Shown here: piece by piece, positions 30,809 to 39,989 of the stretch
How the letters are laid out: each line of letters begins with the position of its first letter
How positions within the stretch are numbered: the first letter of the stretch is position 1
Assembly: GCF_001678495.1 (NCBI RefSeq)
Contig: NZ_JTJL01000012.1
Location: 124,001 to 188,000 of the forward strand
Direction: 5' to 3'
Source: Gallibacterium salpingitidis
GTDB taxonomy: Bacteria; Pseudomonadota; Gammaproteobacteria; Enterobacterales; Pasteurellaceae
DNA: 64,000 bases
The notes under the pieces: generated by a model
Databases searched by the model: none
The model's input: only the letters and a program-made list of their open reading frames with translations
Told to the model about the DNA's origin: nothing
Position numbers and translations under genes: made by a program

Positions 30809-31486
30809 TTATAGGATAAAGTGTTCAAAAAGCGTCGAAATTCGTTGTTTTAGTGCTGAATTCCCAGCGATTTTTTCATTTTTCCACGTATCGAACAAGA
30901 CTTCTGGGGTGAGTCGTTGTCGCGCTTTTTCTGCTAATGGTTGATAACTAAGATGCCAATATTCGATACCTCGTTTTTTATTGTCTGGCAGTTTAGTGTA
31001 GGGTAACTCAAAATCATAGTGCGCAATGTTATCTAGTAAAAACTCCACTAATGGGAAAAAGCAACCACCTTTTTGGTATGCTTGTGCTTCCAGAGATAAA
31101 GGTTCACTTGAAGTGAGCAAATGAGGATCAAAAAAATCGATTTCTGTTCCCCAATGATGACGACTTGCTCCAGGCGGAGAAGACCAATGCAGAATTGCTT
31201 CACAACGTTGCCAATCATCTAACATAGAAAGATTAATAATATTGCCGTATCTATCATGCACTTTTCTTATGCCATTAAATTTATGGTTCCAAATCCATTG
31301 CTGACGTGCAAAGTCACGAAAACAGCTTACTGGTTGTAGATTAAAGCCTGCTTTTTTTGCAGTTTTTTGTAGAGCAAGAAAAGCTTTAGCAGCATCTTTC
31401 TGTAAAAAATGTGCAGTGGAATGCGCTAATGGCACAAGGGATAAATGTTGACGTGATTTGCCAGTTAAACAATCAATAGATAACAT
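30809..31486 (-). CDS. M15 family D-alanyl-D-alanine carboxypeptidase-like protein
   Basis: A 225-residue putative zinc peptidase of the VanY/M15B group that trims peptidoglycan stem peptides. The zinc-binding pattern is visible as SRHHWGTEIDFFDP and, further on, EYWHLSYQPL, which contains the catalytic Glu and the last zinc His. There is no obvious signal peptide, which is unusual for a wall enzyme and leaves its location open. It starts 3 bp after dapE in a yffB-dapE-M15 operon. Confidence 0.82.
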   Translation of the reverse strand: MLSIDCLTGKSRQHLSLVPLAHSTAHFLQKDAAKAFLALQKTAKKAGFNLQPVSCFRDFARQQWIWNHKFNGIRKVHDRYGNIINLSMLDDWQRCEAILHWSSPPGASRHHWGTEIDFFDPHLLTSSEPLSLEAQAYQKGGCFFPLVEFLLDNIAHYDFELPYTKLPDNKKRGIEYWHLSYQPLAEKARQRLTPEVLFDTWKNEKIAGNSALKQRISTLFEHFIL

Positions 31487-31489
31487 ACA

Positions 31490-32623
31490 TTATTTCCCTA
31501 AGAGAGATTGTAACATTTGTATATGTACTGCAGTCAGTGTAGCTAGGTCTGTACAGCTTACACATTCATCAATACGATGGATAGTTTTATTAAGTGGTCC
31601 GAGCTCTACTACTTCAGCTCCCATTAACGCAATAAAGCGCCCGTCAGATGTACCACCACTGGTTTCCAAGGTAGGGGTAATATTAGCAACTTGTTGCAAT
31701 GATTGTACGACAGCGTCCACTAATTTACCTTTTGCCGTTAAGAATGGCTGACCAGATAACCACCACTCAAGACGATATTTCAAGTTATGCTGTTTTAATA
31801 ACTCTTCTACACGTTGTTTGATCTTGTGATCAGTGGTTTCAGTGTTAAAACGTAGATTAAATTGAATGTACAATTCGCCCGGGATTACGTTATTTGAACC
31901 TGTACCGGCATGAATATTTGCAATTTGCAGACTAGTTGGTGGGAAAAATTCATTACCATTATCCCATTGAATATCCACTAAATCCTGTATAAACGCAGCT
32001 GCTTTATGAATTGGATTATCAGCAAGGTGAGGATAAGCCACGTGACCTTGAATGCCCTCAATATAAAGATTGCCTGTAATAGAACCTCGACGTCCATTTT
32101 TAACAATATCGCCAACGACAGTAGTACTAGAAGGTTCTCCAACTAAACAATAATCGACTTGTTCACCGCGAGCCATTAATGCTTCTACTACTTTTACCGT
32201 ACCATCTTTTGCTGCTGCTTCTTCATCAGAAGTAATTAAAAAAGCAATACGCCCTGGATGATTAGGGTGTTGTTTGACATATTCTTCAGCAGCAACAACC
32301 ATTGCCGCTAAAGAACCTTTCATATCAGCAGCCCCGCGACCATATAACATATCGCCGACAATCTCTGCAGAAAATGGCGGATAGCGCCATTGCTGTTCAT
32401 TACCTGTTGGTACAACATCAGTATGTCCGGCAAATACAATAGTAGGTGCTGATTGACCATGAGTAGCCCAAAGGTTTAATGTTTCGCCAAATGGCATCCA
32501 TTCAATGTTAAATCCTAATTTAGCTAAACGATCCGCAATTATTTGTTGACAGCCTTCGTCATTAGGGCTGATAGAAGGACGGCGAATTAAGTCTTGAGCT
32601 AGAGAGATAACCTGTTGTTTCAT
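31490..32623 (-). CDS. dapE: Succinyl-diaminopimelate desuccinylase
   Basis: Zinc M20-family hydrolase of the lysine and meso-diaminopimelate pathway (N-succinyl-LL-DAP to LL-DAP and succinate). The metal ligands are seen at His67 and Asp69 in FAGHTDVVP, then [12 protein letters not shown] with catalytic Glu, and [10 protein letters not shown] with the later ligands around it. 377 residues, normal. Its start overlaps the yffB stop in a TAATG junction. Confidence 0.96.
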   Translation of the reverse strand: MKQQVISLAQDLIRRPSISPNDEGCQQIIADRLAKLGFNIEWMPFGETLNLWATHGQSAPTIVFAGHTDVVPTGNEQQWRYPPFSAEIVGDMLYGRGAADMKGSLAAMVVAAEEYVKQHPNHPGRIAFLITSDEEAAAKDGTVKVVEALMARGEQVDYCLVGEPSSTTVVGDIVKNGRRGSITGNLYIEGIQGHVAYPHLADNPIHKAAAFIQDLVDIQWDNGNEFFPPTSLQIANIHAGTGSNNVIPGELYIQFNLRFNTETTDHKIKQRVEELLKQHNLKYRLEWWLSGQPFLTAKGKLVDAVVQSLQQVANITPTLETSGGTSDGRFIALMGAEVVELGPLNKTIHRIDECVSCTDLATLTAVHIQMLQSLLGK

Positions 32624-32973
32624 TAGTTTACCTCAAAATATTCAGCGTATTGTTTTTGATTAAAGCCAATGAGTTGAACATTATCACCTAATACAATTGG
32701 GCGTTTAATCAATGTAGGTTGTGCAAGTAATAGATCGAAAACATTGTCTTGATTTAATTGTTCTTTGGTTTGTTGATCAAGATTACGCCAAGTAGTGCTT
32801 TTCTTATTTACCAAATTTTCCCAACCAAAATAATCGGCAACTTGCTGTAAAAAGTTTCGATCGATGCCTTGTTGACGATAATCATGTAATACTGCTTCGA
32901 GATGATGTTGTTGCAGCCAAGCTAAAGTCTTTTTCACAGTATCACAATTTTTAATTCCATAGACAGTGAGCAT
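32623..32973 (-). CDS. yffB: ArsC/Spx-family protein YffB
   Basis: A 116-residue thioredoxin-fold protein of the arsenate reductase-like group. It has a single N-terminal Cys in the motif [10 protein letters not shown] and the later KRPIV segment that ArsC-like proteins use to hold the thiol partner. Its biochemical role is uncertain, but it is commonly encoded next to dapE, as here with a one-base overlap. It is not an arsenic resistance gene by context. Confidence 0.88.
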   Translation of the reverse strand: MLTVYGIKNCDTVKKTLAWLQQHHLEAVLHDYRQQGIDRNFLQQVADYFGWENLVNKKSTTWRNLDQQTKEQLNQDNVFDLLLAQPTLIKRPIVLGDNVQLIGFNQKQYAEYFEVN

Positions 32974-33081
32974 AATTATCCTATCTCAATTTAAAGGTTA
33001 CGGTTTGTCAAAAACGCTCTATACTAGCAAAGAAATTCTACACAAGGGAATAGTCATAAAATAATTTTATAGGAGAAAAGA

Positions 33082-33483
33082 ATGACACAACATATTGATA
33101 AACTCGCATGGATTTTATTAGACAATAAACGTGTATTGATGACACGTTCCTATGGTAAAGATCAGTATTATTTACCAGGTGGCAAACGAGAAAAAGGGGA
33201 AAGTGATCAACAAGCATTAATTCGTGAAATTAAAGAGGAATTAAATGTTGATTTATTACCAGATAGCTTACAACTAGTGGAAACCTTTCAAGCACAAGCA
33301 CATGGTAAAGCAGAAGGGGTAATGGTGATTATGCGTTGTTATCAAGCGCAATATCAAGGAGAGCTATCTGCCAGTGCAGAAATTGAAGAAATTCGTTGGC
33401 TGACTACTAAAGATAAAGCAATTTGCTCACAGGCGGGATGTTTAGTTTTGGATTATCTTTTTGCTAAGGGACTTATTGATTAA
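33082..33483 (+). CDS. Nudix hydrolase
   Basis: A 133-residue pyrophosphohydrolase of the Nudix superfamily. The Nudix box begins with GGKREKGES and ends with REIKEELNV, keeping the REXXEE metal-binding core but with Asn in place of the usual Gly near its end. It probably cleaves a nucleotide-linked diphosphate; the substrate is unknown. An AGGAGAA ribosome site precedes the ATG. It is monocistronic and ends in a terminator shared with the convergent LysR gene. Confidence 0.87.
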   Translation: MTQHIDKLAWILLDNKRVLMTRSYGKDQYYLPGGKREKGESDQQALIREIKEELNVDLLPDSLQLVETFQAQAHGKAEGVMVIMRCYQAQYQGELSASAEIEEIRWLTTKDKAICSQAGCLVLDYLFAKGLID

Positions 33484-33559
33484 ATAATTTCATAGTGTAT
33501 CTATCCAACTTAATTTGGTTGGTTTCACATTAATTTGCAGTGACAAAATAAAGAAAAAT

Positions 33560-33589
33560 AAAGTGGATGTAGTTTCATCCACTTTTATG
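33560..33589. terminator. Bidirectional terminator between Nudix and LysR genes
   Basis: A 10-bp stem, AAAGTGGATG with CATCCACTTT, with a 6-base loop and A/T-rich ends on both sides, placed between two convergent genes. Confidence 0.85.
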
Positions 33590-33598
33590 TTATATAAA

Positions 33599-34528
33599 TT
33601 AATTATCTAAAGTATTGGTTATAGCAGAATCTCTGCAGCACTGGATAAGTGCATCTAGTAATAAGTCTGGCTGTACTTGTTCGTGCCAGATCATACCAAC
33701 GGCACCATCCACTACACCCAAATCAAAGTCTAATTTTGTCAAGACACCTCTTTTCTGAAAATGTTCAGCGACACTTTTAGAAGCGACAGATAACATATCG
33801 CTATGTTCTAAAATATATAAATTTGCCATTTGTGATGTAGATTTTATTCGGTAGATAGGCGGTGGTTTTCCTGTAGAGGTTACGGCATTATCTAGTCGAC
33901 TACGTATTGGCACACCAGTTGGCCAAACAATCCATTCATACTGCGCTAAATCATCCCAACTAATATGCGTTTGTTTGCTTAAAGGATGATTGCGGTTAGC
34001 TACTATACAAATAGGATCTCGATAGAGTAATTCACTTTGGATTCTTTCTTGAGGGGTATAACTATCTAATCGTCCCACAATAAGATCTAATTCCCCTTGT
34101 TTTAAATGTTCAATTAAACTGTCCATCGTGTCTTCTTTAATTTCTATATATACATTTTGATTTTCTTCTAGAAAACGCATAATGGCTTTTGGCACAAAAC
34201 TAGGAGCTGCAGCGGGAGACATTCCTATGATTAATGTACGTTGTTGTCCTTTAGAAATGTTATCCAGATCTTGTTGGGTACGAGAAGCTTCAATCAAAAT
34301 GCGTCGTGCATGAGCAATAAGTACATTACCAGCGTCAGTAGGCGTTAATCCTTTCGCATGACGCACAAAAAGTTGTAAATCTGTATCGTCTTCCAATTGT
34401 TTAAGCCAACGAGATAATGCTGGCTGGGTCATATTGGCTTTACGAGCAGTTTCACTTAAATTTTCAGTTTCTGCTAATAATATCAATAAGTTGAGTTGTT
34501 TTAACTTTAACTGTCTAATCCATTTCAT
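33599..34528 (-). CDS. LysR-family regulator of the gentisate locus
   Basis: A 309-residue LysR-type regulator. The N-terminal helix-turn-helix (TENLSETARKANMTQPALSRWLKQLE, residues about 21-46) is followed by an effector-binding domain. It is divergent from the maleylpyruvate isomerase-like gene with 115 bp between, the classic layout in which the regulator controls the neighbouring catabolic operon and senses a pathway compound. The effector, possibly gentisate, is inferred from context only. Confidence 0.85.
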   Translation of the reverse strand: MKWIRQLKLKQLNLLILLAETENLSETARKANMTQPALSRWLKQLEDDTDLQLFVRHAKGLTPTDAGNVLIAHARRILIEASRTQQDLDNISKGQQRTLIIGMSPAAAPSFVPKAIMRFLEENQNVYIEIKEDTMDSLIEHLKQGELDLIVGRLDSYTPQERIQSELLYRDPICIVANRNHPLSKQTHISWDDLAQYEWIVWPTGVPIRSRLDNAVTSTGKPPPIYRIKSTSQMANLYILEHSDMLSVASKSVAEHFQKRGVLTKLDFDLGVVDGAVGMIWHEQVQPDLLLDALIQCCRDSAITNTLDN

Positions 34529-34550
34529 TTTTTTATTTCTCTTTTATATA

Positions 34551-34590
34551 TCATTTTTGGTATGGATTTATCATTTTTTATCATTATACA
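34551..34590. promoter_or_regulatory. Phased TATCATT repeats in the LysR/catabolic divergent promoter
   Basis: TATCATTTTT occurs at 34551 and 34571, and TATCATTATA at 34581, so the copies are spaced 20 and 10 bp apart, on one face of the helix. They lie in the 115-bp divergent region and are a candidate binding array for the LysR protein. Confidence 0.4.
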
Positions 34591-34643
34591 AGCATAGCTT
34601 ATTTAGTAAATAATAGAGCCATCCAAAATAACAGGAGATATCG

Positions 34644-35285
34644 ATGAAACTTTATAGTTTTTTTAATAGTTCTACCTCTTATCGTGTACGCATCGCGTTG
34701 GCGCTAAAAGGTGTTTCTTATGAGTATCAAGGGGTAAATATTCGTATTGGCGAACAAGAAACAGCAGACTATATACATTTAAATCCGGCAAAAGGTGTGC
34801 CGTTATTAATTGATGATGATGGATTCCGTTTAAATCAATCATTAGCAATTATTGAGTATTTAGATGCTTGTTTCCCTGAACCAGCATTATTACCTAAAGA
34901 CATCAAACTTAGAGCGCAAGTTCGAGCATTTGCTTATGGGATCAGCTGTGATATCCATCCAATTAATAATTTACGAGTATTGAAATATTTAAAAAATCAA
35001 CTTGGGGTGACAGAACAACAGAAAGCAGATTGGTATAAACATTGGGTAGCTGAAGGATTAAGTGCGGCAGAGAGCGTATTATCAGCCAGAGAGAAAACAC
35101 CATATTGTTTTGGTGAACAACCAAGTTTAGCGGATATCTGTCTTATACCACAAATGGCCAATGCTAAACGTTTTGGATGTGATTTAAGTGCTTATCCACG
35201 TTTAATGGAAGTGTTTGAACATAGCATTAAACATCCTGCGTTTATGCAAGCACAACCAGAAGAACAACCTGATTTTATTAAATAA
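34644..35285 (+). CDS. maiA: Zeta-class GST, maleylpyruvate/maleylacetoacetate isomerase
   Basis: A 213-residue glutathione S-transferase-like isomerase. The N-terminal FFNSSTSYRVRIALALK motif with the SSxSYRVR glutathione site, and the NPAKGVPLL segment, define the zeta class. Next to gentisate dioxygenase and a fumarylpyruvate hydrolase, the likely reaction is maleylpyruvate to fumarylpyruvate (NagL type) rather than tyrosine breakdown, since no homogentisate dioxygenase is present. It is first in the catabolic operon, 34 bp before the dioxygenase. Confidence 0.88.
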   Translation: MKLYSFFNSSTSYRVRIALALKGVSYEYQGVNIRIGEQETADYIHLNPAKGVPLLIDDDGFRLNQSLAIIEYLDACFPEPALLPKDIKLRAQVRAFAYGISCDIHPINNLRVLKYLKNQLGVTEQQKADWYKHWVAEGLSAAESVLSAREKTPYCFGEQPSLADICLIPQMANAKRFGCDLSAYPRLMEVFEHSIKHPAFMQAQPEEQPDFIK

Positions 35286-35319
35286 ATGTGACTGCCAGTC
35301 AGCACAAAGGAGACAAGTT

Positions 35320-36348
35320 ATGAGCGACTTAGCTACATTAGACGAATTACCAATCGAATATCGAGAAAATTTAACCAATTTAAATCTTGTACCATTGTGG
35401 CCAAGTATGAGAGCTTTTTTACCCTATGGTAAGCCAGCAAGCCATACCATTCCGATGGTTTGGTCTTATCAAAATGTTAGACCATTGTTGTTACAAGCAG
35501 GTGAACTTACTCCTATTGAAAAAGCAGAACGGCGAGTTCTTATTTTAGCTAATCCTGGCTTTGGTTTAGAAAACGCTCAAGTCACACCGAGTATTTATCT
35601 TGGCTTACAGTTAATTTTACCTGGAGAAACTGCGCCTAACCATTTACATACGCCTAATGCAGTACGGATTATTGTTGAAGGAGAAGGTGCTTATACCAGT
35701 ATTAACGGGGAACCTTGTCATATGGAGAGAGGTGATTTAATTCTTACTCCGTCAGGAGCATGGCATGAGCATCGCCACAATGGAGATGGTCCGATAGTTT
35801 GGTTAGATGTTTTAGATTTACCATTAATTTATAGATTGGATAGTTCTTGGTGTGTTGAAGGTGAACCTCAAACACTTTCTTTATCAAGAGATAAGTCTTT
35901 TGCAGAGTATAGTGCTTGTGGAATCGTGCCTAATTTGGGTTTTGCACGTAATAAAGAGAATGCTCCAATGTTACGGTATCCATGGAATAAAACACGCAAT
36001 TGCTTGGTTGAAATGAAGCAACACAGTAGTTCTCCACTTTTACAAGTAAGTTATGTTAATCCAGAAAATGGTCGTAGCTTATTTCCAAGTATTGGTTTTG
36101 GTGCTTTGTTATTGAGAGCAGGGATGAGTTGCACTTTACCAAAACGTACAACATCAGCAATTTTTCACGTTATTGAAGGTAATGGTAGTTTCAAAGTTGA
36201 CAATGCAGATTGTATTGATTGGTGTGAGAAAGATACTTTCTGTGTACCAGGTTATTCAGAAACAACATTAATCAATAAGAGCGATAGCGATGCTTTCTTT
36301 ATTACTGCTGATGAAAGTCCATTACATAGCTATCTTAATATTTTCTAA
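35320..36348 (+). CDS. gtdA: Gentisate 1,2-dioxygenase
   Basis: Ring-cleaving, iron-dependent bicupin dioxygenase (342 residues) that converts gentisate and O2 to maleylpyruvate. The first cupin shows APNHLHTPNAVR and SGAWHEHRHNG, which supply the iron-binding histidines and the conserved substrate region. The second cupin (about residues 240-335) lacks a full metal site, as is common. I start at 35320, preceded by AAAGGAG; an earlier ATG would lie inside the isomerase gene. Salicylate dioxygenases are close relatives, but the neighbouring genes support gentisate. Confidence 0.88.
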   Translation: MSDLATLDELPIEYRENLTNLNLVPLWPSMRAFLPYGKPASHTIPMVWSYQNVRPLLLQAGELTPIEKAERRVLILANPGFGLENAQVTPSIYLGLQLILPGETAPNHLHTPNAVRIIVEGEGAYTSINGEPCHMERGDLILTPSGAWHEHRHNGDGPIVWLDVLDLPLIYRLDSSWCVEGEPQTLSLSRDKSFAEYSACGIVPNLGFARNKENAPMLRYPWNKTRNCLVEMKQHSSSPLLQVSYVNPENGRSLFPSIGFGALLLRAGMSCTLPKRTTSAIFHVIEGNGSFKVDNADCIDWCEKDTFCVPGYSETTLINKSDSDAFFITADESPLHSYLNIF

Positions 36349-36370
36349 TTGAATCAAAGAGGAATAAATT

Positions 36371-37066
36371 ATGACCGATACCGTATTTCCTATTAAAGCT
36401 CCAGTACTAGCTGATATTGTTGGAACAGAAAAAAAATTTCCAATTAATAGAATTTTCTGTGTTGGGCGGAATTACCTTGCTCATGCTGCCGAAATGGGCG
36501 TGGCAGTAGATAAAAGTACACAAGAACCTTTTTATTTTCTAAAAGATTCATCTACATATGTGCCAACAGGTTCAACTATCGCTTATCCACCAAAAACCAA
36601 TAACTATCATCATGAGATGGAGTTTGTGGTTGCTATTGGCAAATCTGGCTTTAATGTTGCTGAAGATGATGCAGATAGCCTTGTTTTCGGTTATGCATGT
36701 GGCCTTGATATGACACGACGAGATTTGCAATTAAAAGCACGTGATATGGGACGCCCTTGGGATCTTGGCAAAAATTTTGAAGAGTCCGCAGTGCTATCTC
36801 CAATTGTTCCAGTTAGTCAATCAGGCATCATTACAGATGGAATATTAGAATTAAAGGTAAACGGAAAAACTGTGCAAAAATCGTCATTATCTTTATTAAT
36901 TTGGAATGTCCGAGAAATTATTGCCCATTTATCTCAATTTTATCATCTACAACCAGGAGATCTGATTTATACAGGTACTCCAGAAGGCGTTGGGCCAGTG
37001 AAGAGTGGTGATAAGTTAGAAGGTTCTATCGAGGGGTTAGGTAAGATCCAATTAATTATTGCATAA
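36371..37066 (+). CDS. Fumarylpyruvate hydrolase (FAH family)
   Basis: A 231-residue fumarylacetoacetase-fold hydrolase that would cleave fumarylpyruvate to fumarate and pyruvate, the final step of the gentisate pathway (NagK type). Metal-binding features visible: FCVGRNYLAHAAEMG, HHEMEFVVAIGK with the metal Glu pair, GLDMTRRDLQ and TGTPEGVGPV. It lies 22 bp after the dioxygenase. Related enzymes act on other acylpyruvates; the neighbours decide the call. Confidence 0.88.
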   Translation: MTDTVFPIKAPVLADIVGTEKKFPINRIFCVGRNYLAHAAEMGVAVDKSTQEPFYFLKDSSTYVPTGSTIAYPPKTNNYHHEMEFVVAIGKSGFNVAEDDADSLVFGYACGLDMTRRDLQLKARDMGRPWDLGKNFEESAVLSPIVPVSQSGIITDGILELKVNGKTVQKSSLSLLIWNVREIIAHLSQFYHLQPGDLIYTGTPEGVGPVKSGDKLEGSIEGLGKIQLIIA

Positions 37067-37096
37067 GTTTAAATCTCTTTCTTATTTATTATCTTC

Positions 37097-37149
37097 CCCC
37101 ACGTTTGCTTATTACTTTGTTATATGTAGCAAAGTGGGGTTTATTTTTA
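37097..37149 (+). terminator. Terminator or attenuator between catabolic and TRAP genes
   Basis: A stem CCCCAC-g-TTTGCT paired with AGCAAA-GTGGGG, broken by one bulged base, is followed by TTTATTTTT. It fills most of the 109-bp gap, so the TRAP genes may be expressed at a lower level or from a separate promoter. Confidence 0.75.
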
Positions 37150-37175
37150 ATCCTATATTTTCATAGGAGGTTTTT

Positions 37176-38147
37176 ATGTCTATTAAAAACACTCTCATAT
37201 TTTTATTCCTAAGTTGTTGTTTAGTTATAAATAGCTATGCAGAAACTTTGCGTTTAGGCCATGTTACTCCGCCAAGTCATATTTGGCATAAAACATCAGT
37301 GAGATTCGCTCAGAATTTGCAAAAGATTAGTAATAATAAATTTCAAATTCAAATTTATCCGCTTGCTAAATTAGGTGGTGAAGAGCAGATGATTGATTTA
37401 TTGCAGTCTGGCGCAATGCATTTTGCAATGTTAACAGGCGCTAATCTATCTAATCGCTCACCATCAATGAATGCCTGGTTCTTACCATATATGTTTTCGA
37501 CAATGGAAGAATCTATTGCTGCAGTTGATACACCGGAAGCTCAAGCGTTATTGAAGGATTTAGAGAAGCATAAATTGATTGGATTAGGGTACTCAATGGT
37601 AGGAATGAGGGTTTTAATTTCTACTATGCCAGTAAATGATCTGTCTGCATTACGTAATCAGAAAATTCGTTCTTATCCTAATCAGTTATTTAATACTTGG
37701 TGGAGTGAATTACATGCTGCGCCAACAGCTTTAGGTATTAGCGATATGTTACCTGCATTAACGACAAATTTAATCAGTGGTGTTGATGCTGATTTAGATA
37801 TTGTGGTGGGTATGAAAATGTATCAACAAGCTCCTTATTTAACTTTATTTAATCATATGACATTTCCTGGGGTGATGGTGGTTTCTAAAACCTGGTGGGA
37901 TACGTTAAGTAGTACAGAGCAAAATCAAATTAAAGAAGCATTCAAAGAAGCTGAAACATGGGGTTTTGCACAACAAATACAGCAGGAAAAAAATAACTTC
38001 AATGCTTTGAAAGCAGCCGGAGTAACAATTATTGCGCCAGATTACGCACCTTTAAAAGAGGTTGGCAAGAGAGTATCTGCTAAGTATGCAGAAACAGATC
38101 CTCTTATGAAGGCGTTTTATCAACGTTTCAGTAACAATGGAAATTAG
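37176..38147 (+). CDS. TRAP transporter binding protein (DctP family), gentisate locus
   Basis: A 323-residue periplasmic binding protein. The signal peptide (residues about 1-22) ends at SYAE. The DctP fold is indicated by LRLGHVTPPSHIWHK near the start and by LRNQKIRSYPNQLF, whose Arg normally binds the carboxylate of the ligand. It is followed by the two membrane genes of the same transporter. The location downstream of the gentisate enzymes suggests uptake of gentisate or a related aromatic acid; this is inferred. Confidence 0.85.
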   Translation: MSIKNTLIFLFLSCCLVINSYAETLRLGHVTPPSHIWHKTSVRFAQNLQKISNNKFQIQIYPLAKLGGEEQMIDLLQSGAMHFAMLTGANLSNRSPSMNAWFLPYMFSTMEESIAAVDTPEAQALLKDLEKHKLIGLGYSMVGMRVLISTMPVNDLSALRNQKIRSYPNQLFNTWWSELHAAPTALGISDMLPALTTNLISGVDADLDIVVGMKMYQQAPYLTLFNHMTFPGVMVVSKTWWDTLSSTEQNQIKEAFKEAETWGFAQQIQQEKNNFNALKAAGVTIIAPDYAPLKEVGKRVSAKYAETDPLMKAFYQRFSNNGN

Positions 38148-38156
38148 GAGGTAAAA

Positions 38157-38657
38157 ATGTTGCAACCATTAATTTCTATAGATCGCTTAATTGCCCGTTT
38201 CGAAAGAACCGTTGTGATGGTGTTAATTCTAGCGATAGTGTTTATTTTAATTGCTCAAGTTGTTTTACGTTATTTTTTTGCGAATCCAATTTTCTGGGCT
38301 GAGGATGTGACAGTACAAATGCTTGGTGCGGTAACTTGTGTCGGTGTGAGTTATCTTACTTATCGTAATGAAATGGTCAAAGTGGATTTTTTACTTATGT
38401 TGTTACCAAAATCCACTATCGGTTTAGTACAGAGATTAATTTATTTTATTGGGTTGGTCACTATGTGTATTGTTTGTTGGTATGCAATTGATTGGATAGT
38501 AAGACCCGAAAATCAGCTATCAATTTCGCCAACTACAGGTTTATTAAAGTGGTATAACCATTTATTTATGGTGATTTGTTTTCATCTTATGGCATTGCAT
38601 TTATTTGTGAAATGTTTGGCACCAATTGAGCAACAATCACAAATTGTGGAGGATTAA
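38157..38657 (+). CDS. TRAP transporter small permease (DctQ family), gentisate locus
   Basis: A 166-residue inner-membrane protein with four predicted helices, the small subunit of a TRAP transporter. The FFANPIFWAEDVTVQML segment after the first helix matches the DctQ signature. An AGGAGG ribosome site lies just before the start, and the large permease follows 2 bp later. Confidence 0.87.
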   Translation: MLQPLISIDRLIARFERTVVMVLILAIVFILIAQVVLRYFFANPIFWAEDVTVQMLGAVTCVGVSYLTYRNEMVKVDFLLMLLPKSTIGLVQRLIYFIGLVTMCIVCWYAIDWIVRPENQLSISPTTGLLKWYNHLFMVICFHLMALHLFVKCLAPIEQQSQIVED

Positions 38658-38659
38658 TT

Positions 38660-39937
38660 ATGTTAACACTAATTGGATTTTTCGTTGCTTTATTTATTGG
38701 TGTACCTATTTTTATCTCATTACTGTTAGCATCAATTATTTTCATGGTAGAAAATGGCAATCAGCTGTTGCTTAGTTCGATTACTATTCAAATGGATGGT
38801 GTGTTAAATCAAAGTGGATTATTGGCAATTCCTTTATTTATGTTAGTAGGTGAATTAATGAATAAAGGAGGACTTACCAAGAAACTGATAGCCTGTGCTG
38901 ATTTATTTGTGGGTGGCTTTAGAGGTGGTTTGGCATATGTCAATTTATTTACTAATGCAATGGCAGCTTCCATTTTAGGAAGTGCTACAGCACAAATTTC
39001 CATTATGAGTAAATTGATGATCCCGACTATGGTTGAGAAAGGATATGACAAAAACTTTTCGGCTGCCGTAACTATAGCCGGTGGATTATTAAGTCCAATT
39101 ATTCCTCCATCTATGTTGATGATTATTTATAGTGTAATTGCTTATCAGCCTGTGGCTGTCCTATTTTTAGCAGGTACTCTACCAGGATTTCTTATTATAT
39201 TTTCTTTTGCATTGGTGATTATGATTATTGGTTTGGTAAAAGGATTACCAAAAGATGGTGGTTATGCTACTCATGAATCACCTAAAGCAGATTTTATTGG
39301 TGGCTTATTACCAGGTTGTATACCTTTGTCTATTATTATCCTTATCTTAAGTGGAGTTATGACACCAACCGAGGCAGGAGCTGTTGCATCAGTTCTTTCT
39401 TTTGCAATAGGTTCTTTTGTCTATAAAGAACTTAAATTTTCAGATTTACCAGGCATTTTAGTTCGTGTTGCTAAAAGTACAGCAGTAATTACAGGGTTAA
39501 TTGCAGCAGCGTCAGTATTTGGCTGGTCTTTAACTTTTGAAGGGATTCCGGATCAAATCGTTACATTTATGGCCTCTTTGACAGAATCTAAAATAGTATT
39601 TTTGATGTTAATTTATTTATTGGTGATTTTGTTAGGAATGTTCTTAGAAAGTATTAGTGTAATGATAGTAATTGTGCCTTTATTATTACCAGTGCTAAAA
39701 ACCTTTGGTATTGATCCTATTCATTTTGGTGTAATGATCAGCCTTGCTACATTAGTTGGTTTAGTGACACCACCAGTAGGTCCAGGATTATTTATTGCGA
39801 TGGCTATTGCTAAATTACAAATTATTCCTCTATTTAGAGCTATTTTACCTTTCTTATTTGCAATGTTAGTCAGTATGATATTAATTGCATTTATTCCTGA
39901 GTTATCGCTTTGGTTACCTAGTGTATTTTTAAAATAA
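38660..39937 (+). CDS. TRAP transporter large permease (DctM family), gentisate locus
   Basis: A 425-residue inner-membrane protein with about 12 helices, the sodium-coupled transport subunit. Typical DctM motifs are visible: LAIPLFMLVGELM, GSATAQISIMSKLMIP and LVTPPVGPGLF. It ends the gentisate locus and is convergent with galM, with a bidirectional hairpin between. Confidence 0.9.
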   Translation: MLTLIGFFVALFIGVPIFISLLLASIIFMVENGNQLLLSSITIQMDGVLNQSGLLAIPLFMLVGELMNKGGLTKKLIACADLFVGGFRGGLAYVNLFTNAMAASILGSATAQISIMSKLMIPTMVEKGYDKNFSAAVTIAGGLLSPIIPPSMLMIIYSVIAYQPVAVLFLAGTLPGFLIIFSFALVIMIIGLVKGLPKDGGYATHESPKADFIGGLLPGCIPLSIIILILSGVMTPTEAGAVASVLSFAIGSFVYKELKFSDLPGILVRVAKSTAVITGLIAAASVFGWSLTFEGIPDQIVTFMASLTESKIVFLMLIYLLVILLGMFLESISVMIVIVPLLLPVLKTFGIDPIHFGVMISLATLVGLVTPPVGPGLFIAMAIAKLQIIPLFRAILPFLFAMLVSMILIAFIPELSLWLPSVFLK

Positions 39938-39950
39938 CTAAATGAAGAAA

Positions 39951-39976
39951 GATGAATGGAAAGGATTCCATTCATC
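39951..39976. terminator. Terminator between TRAP DctM and galM
   Basis: An 11-bp perfect stem, GATGAATGGAA with TTCCATTCATC, with a 4-base loop. On the minus strand it is followed by TTTCTTC. It lies between two convergent genes. Confidence 0.82.
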
Positions 39977-39989
39977 AATATTAATAAGA

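Noticed and set aside
32623-32973. Arsenate reductase for arsenic resistance
   Set aside because: It has the ArsC-like fold but sits with dapE and has no arsB or arsR nearby; this is the YffB group.
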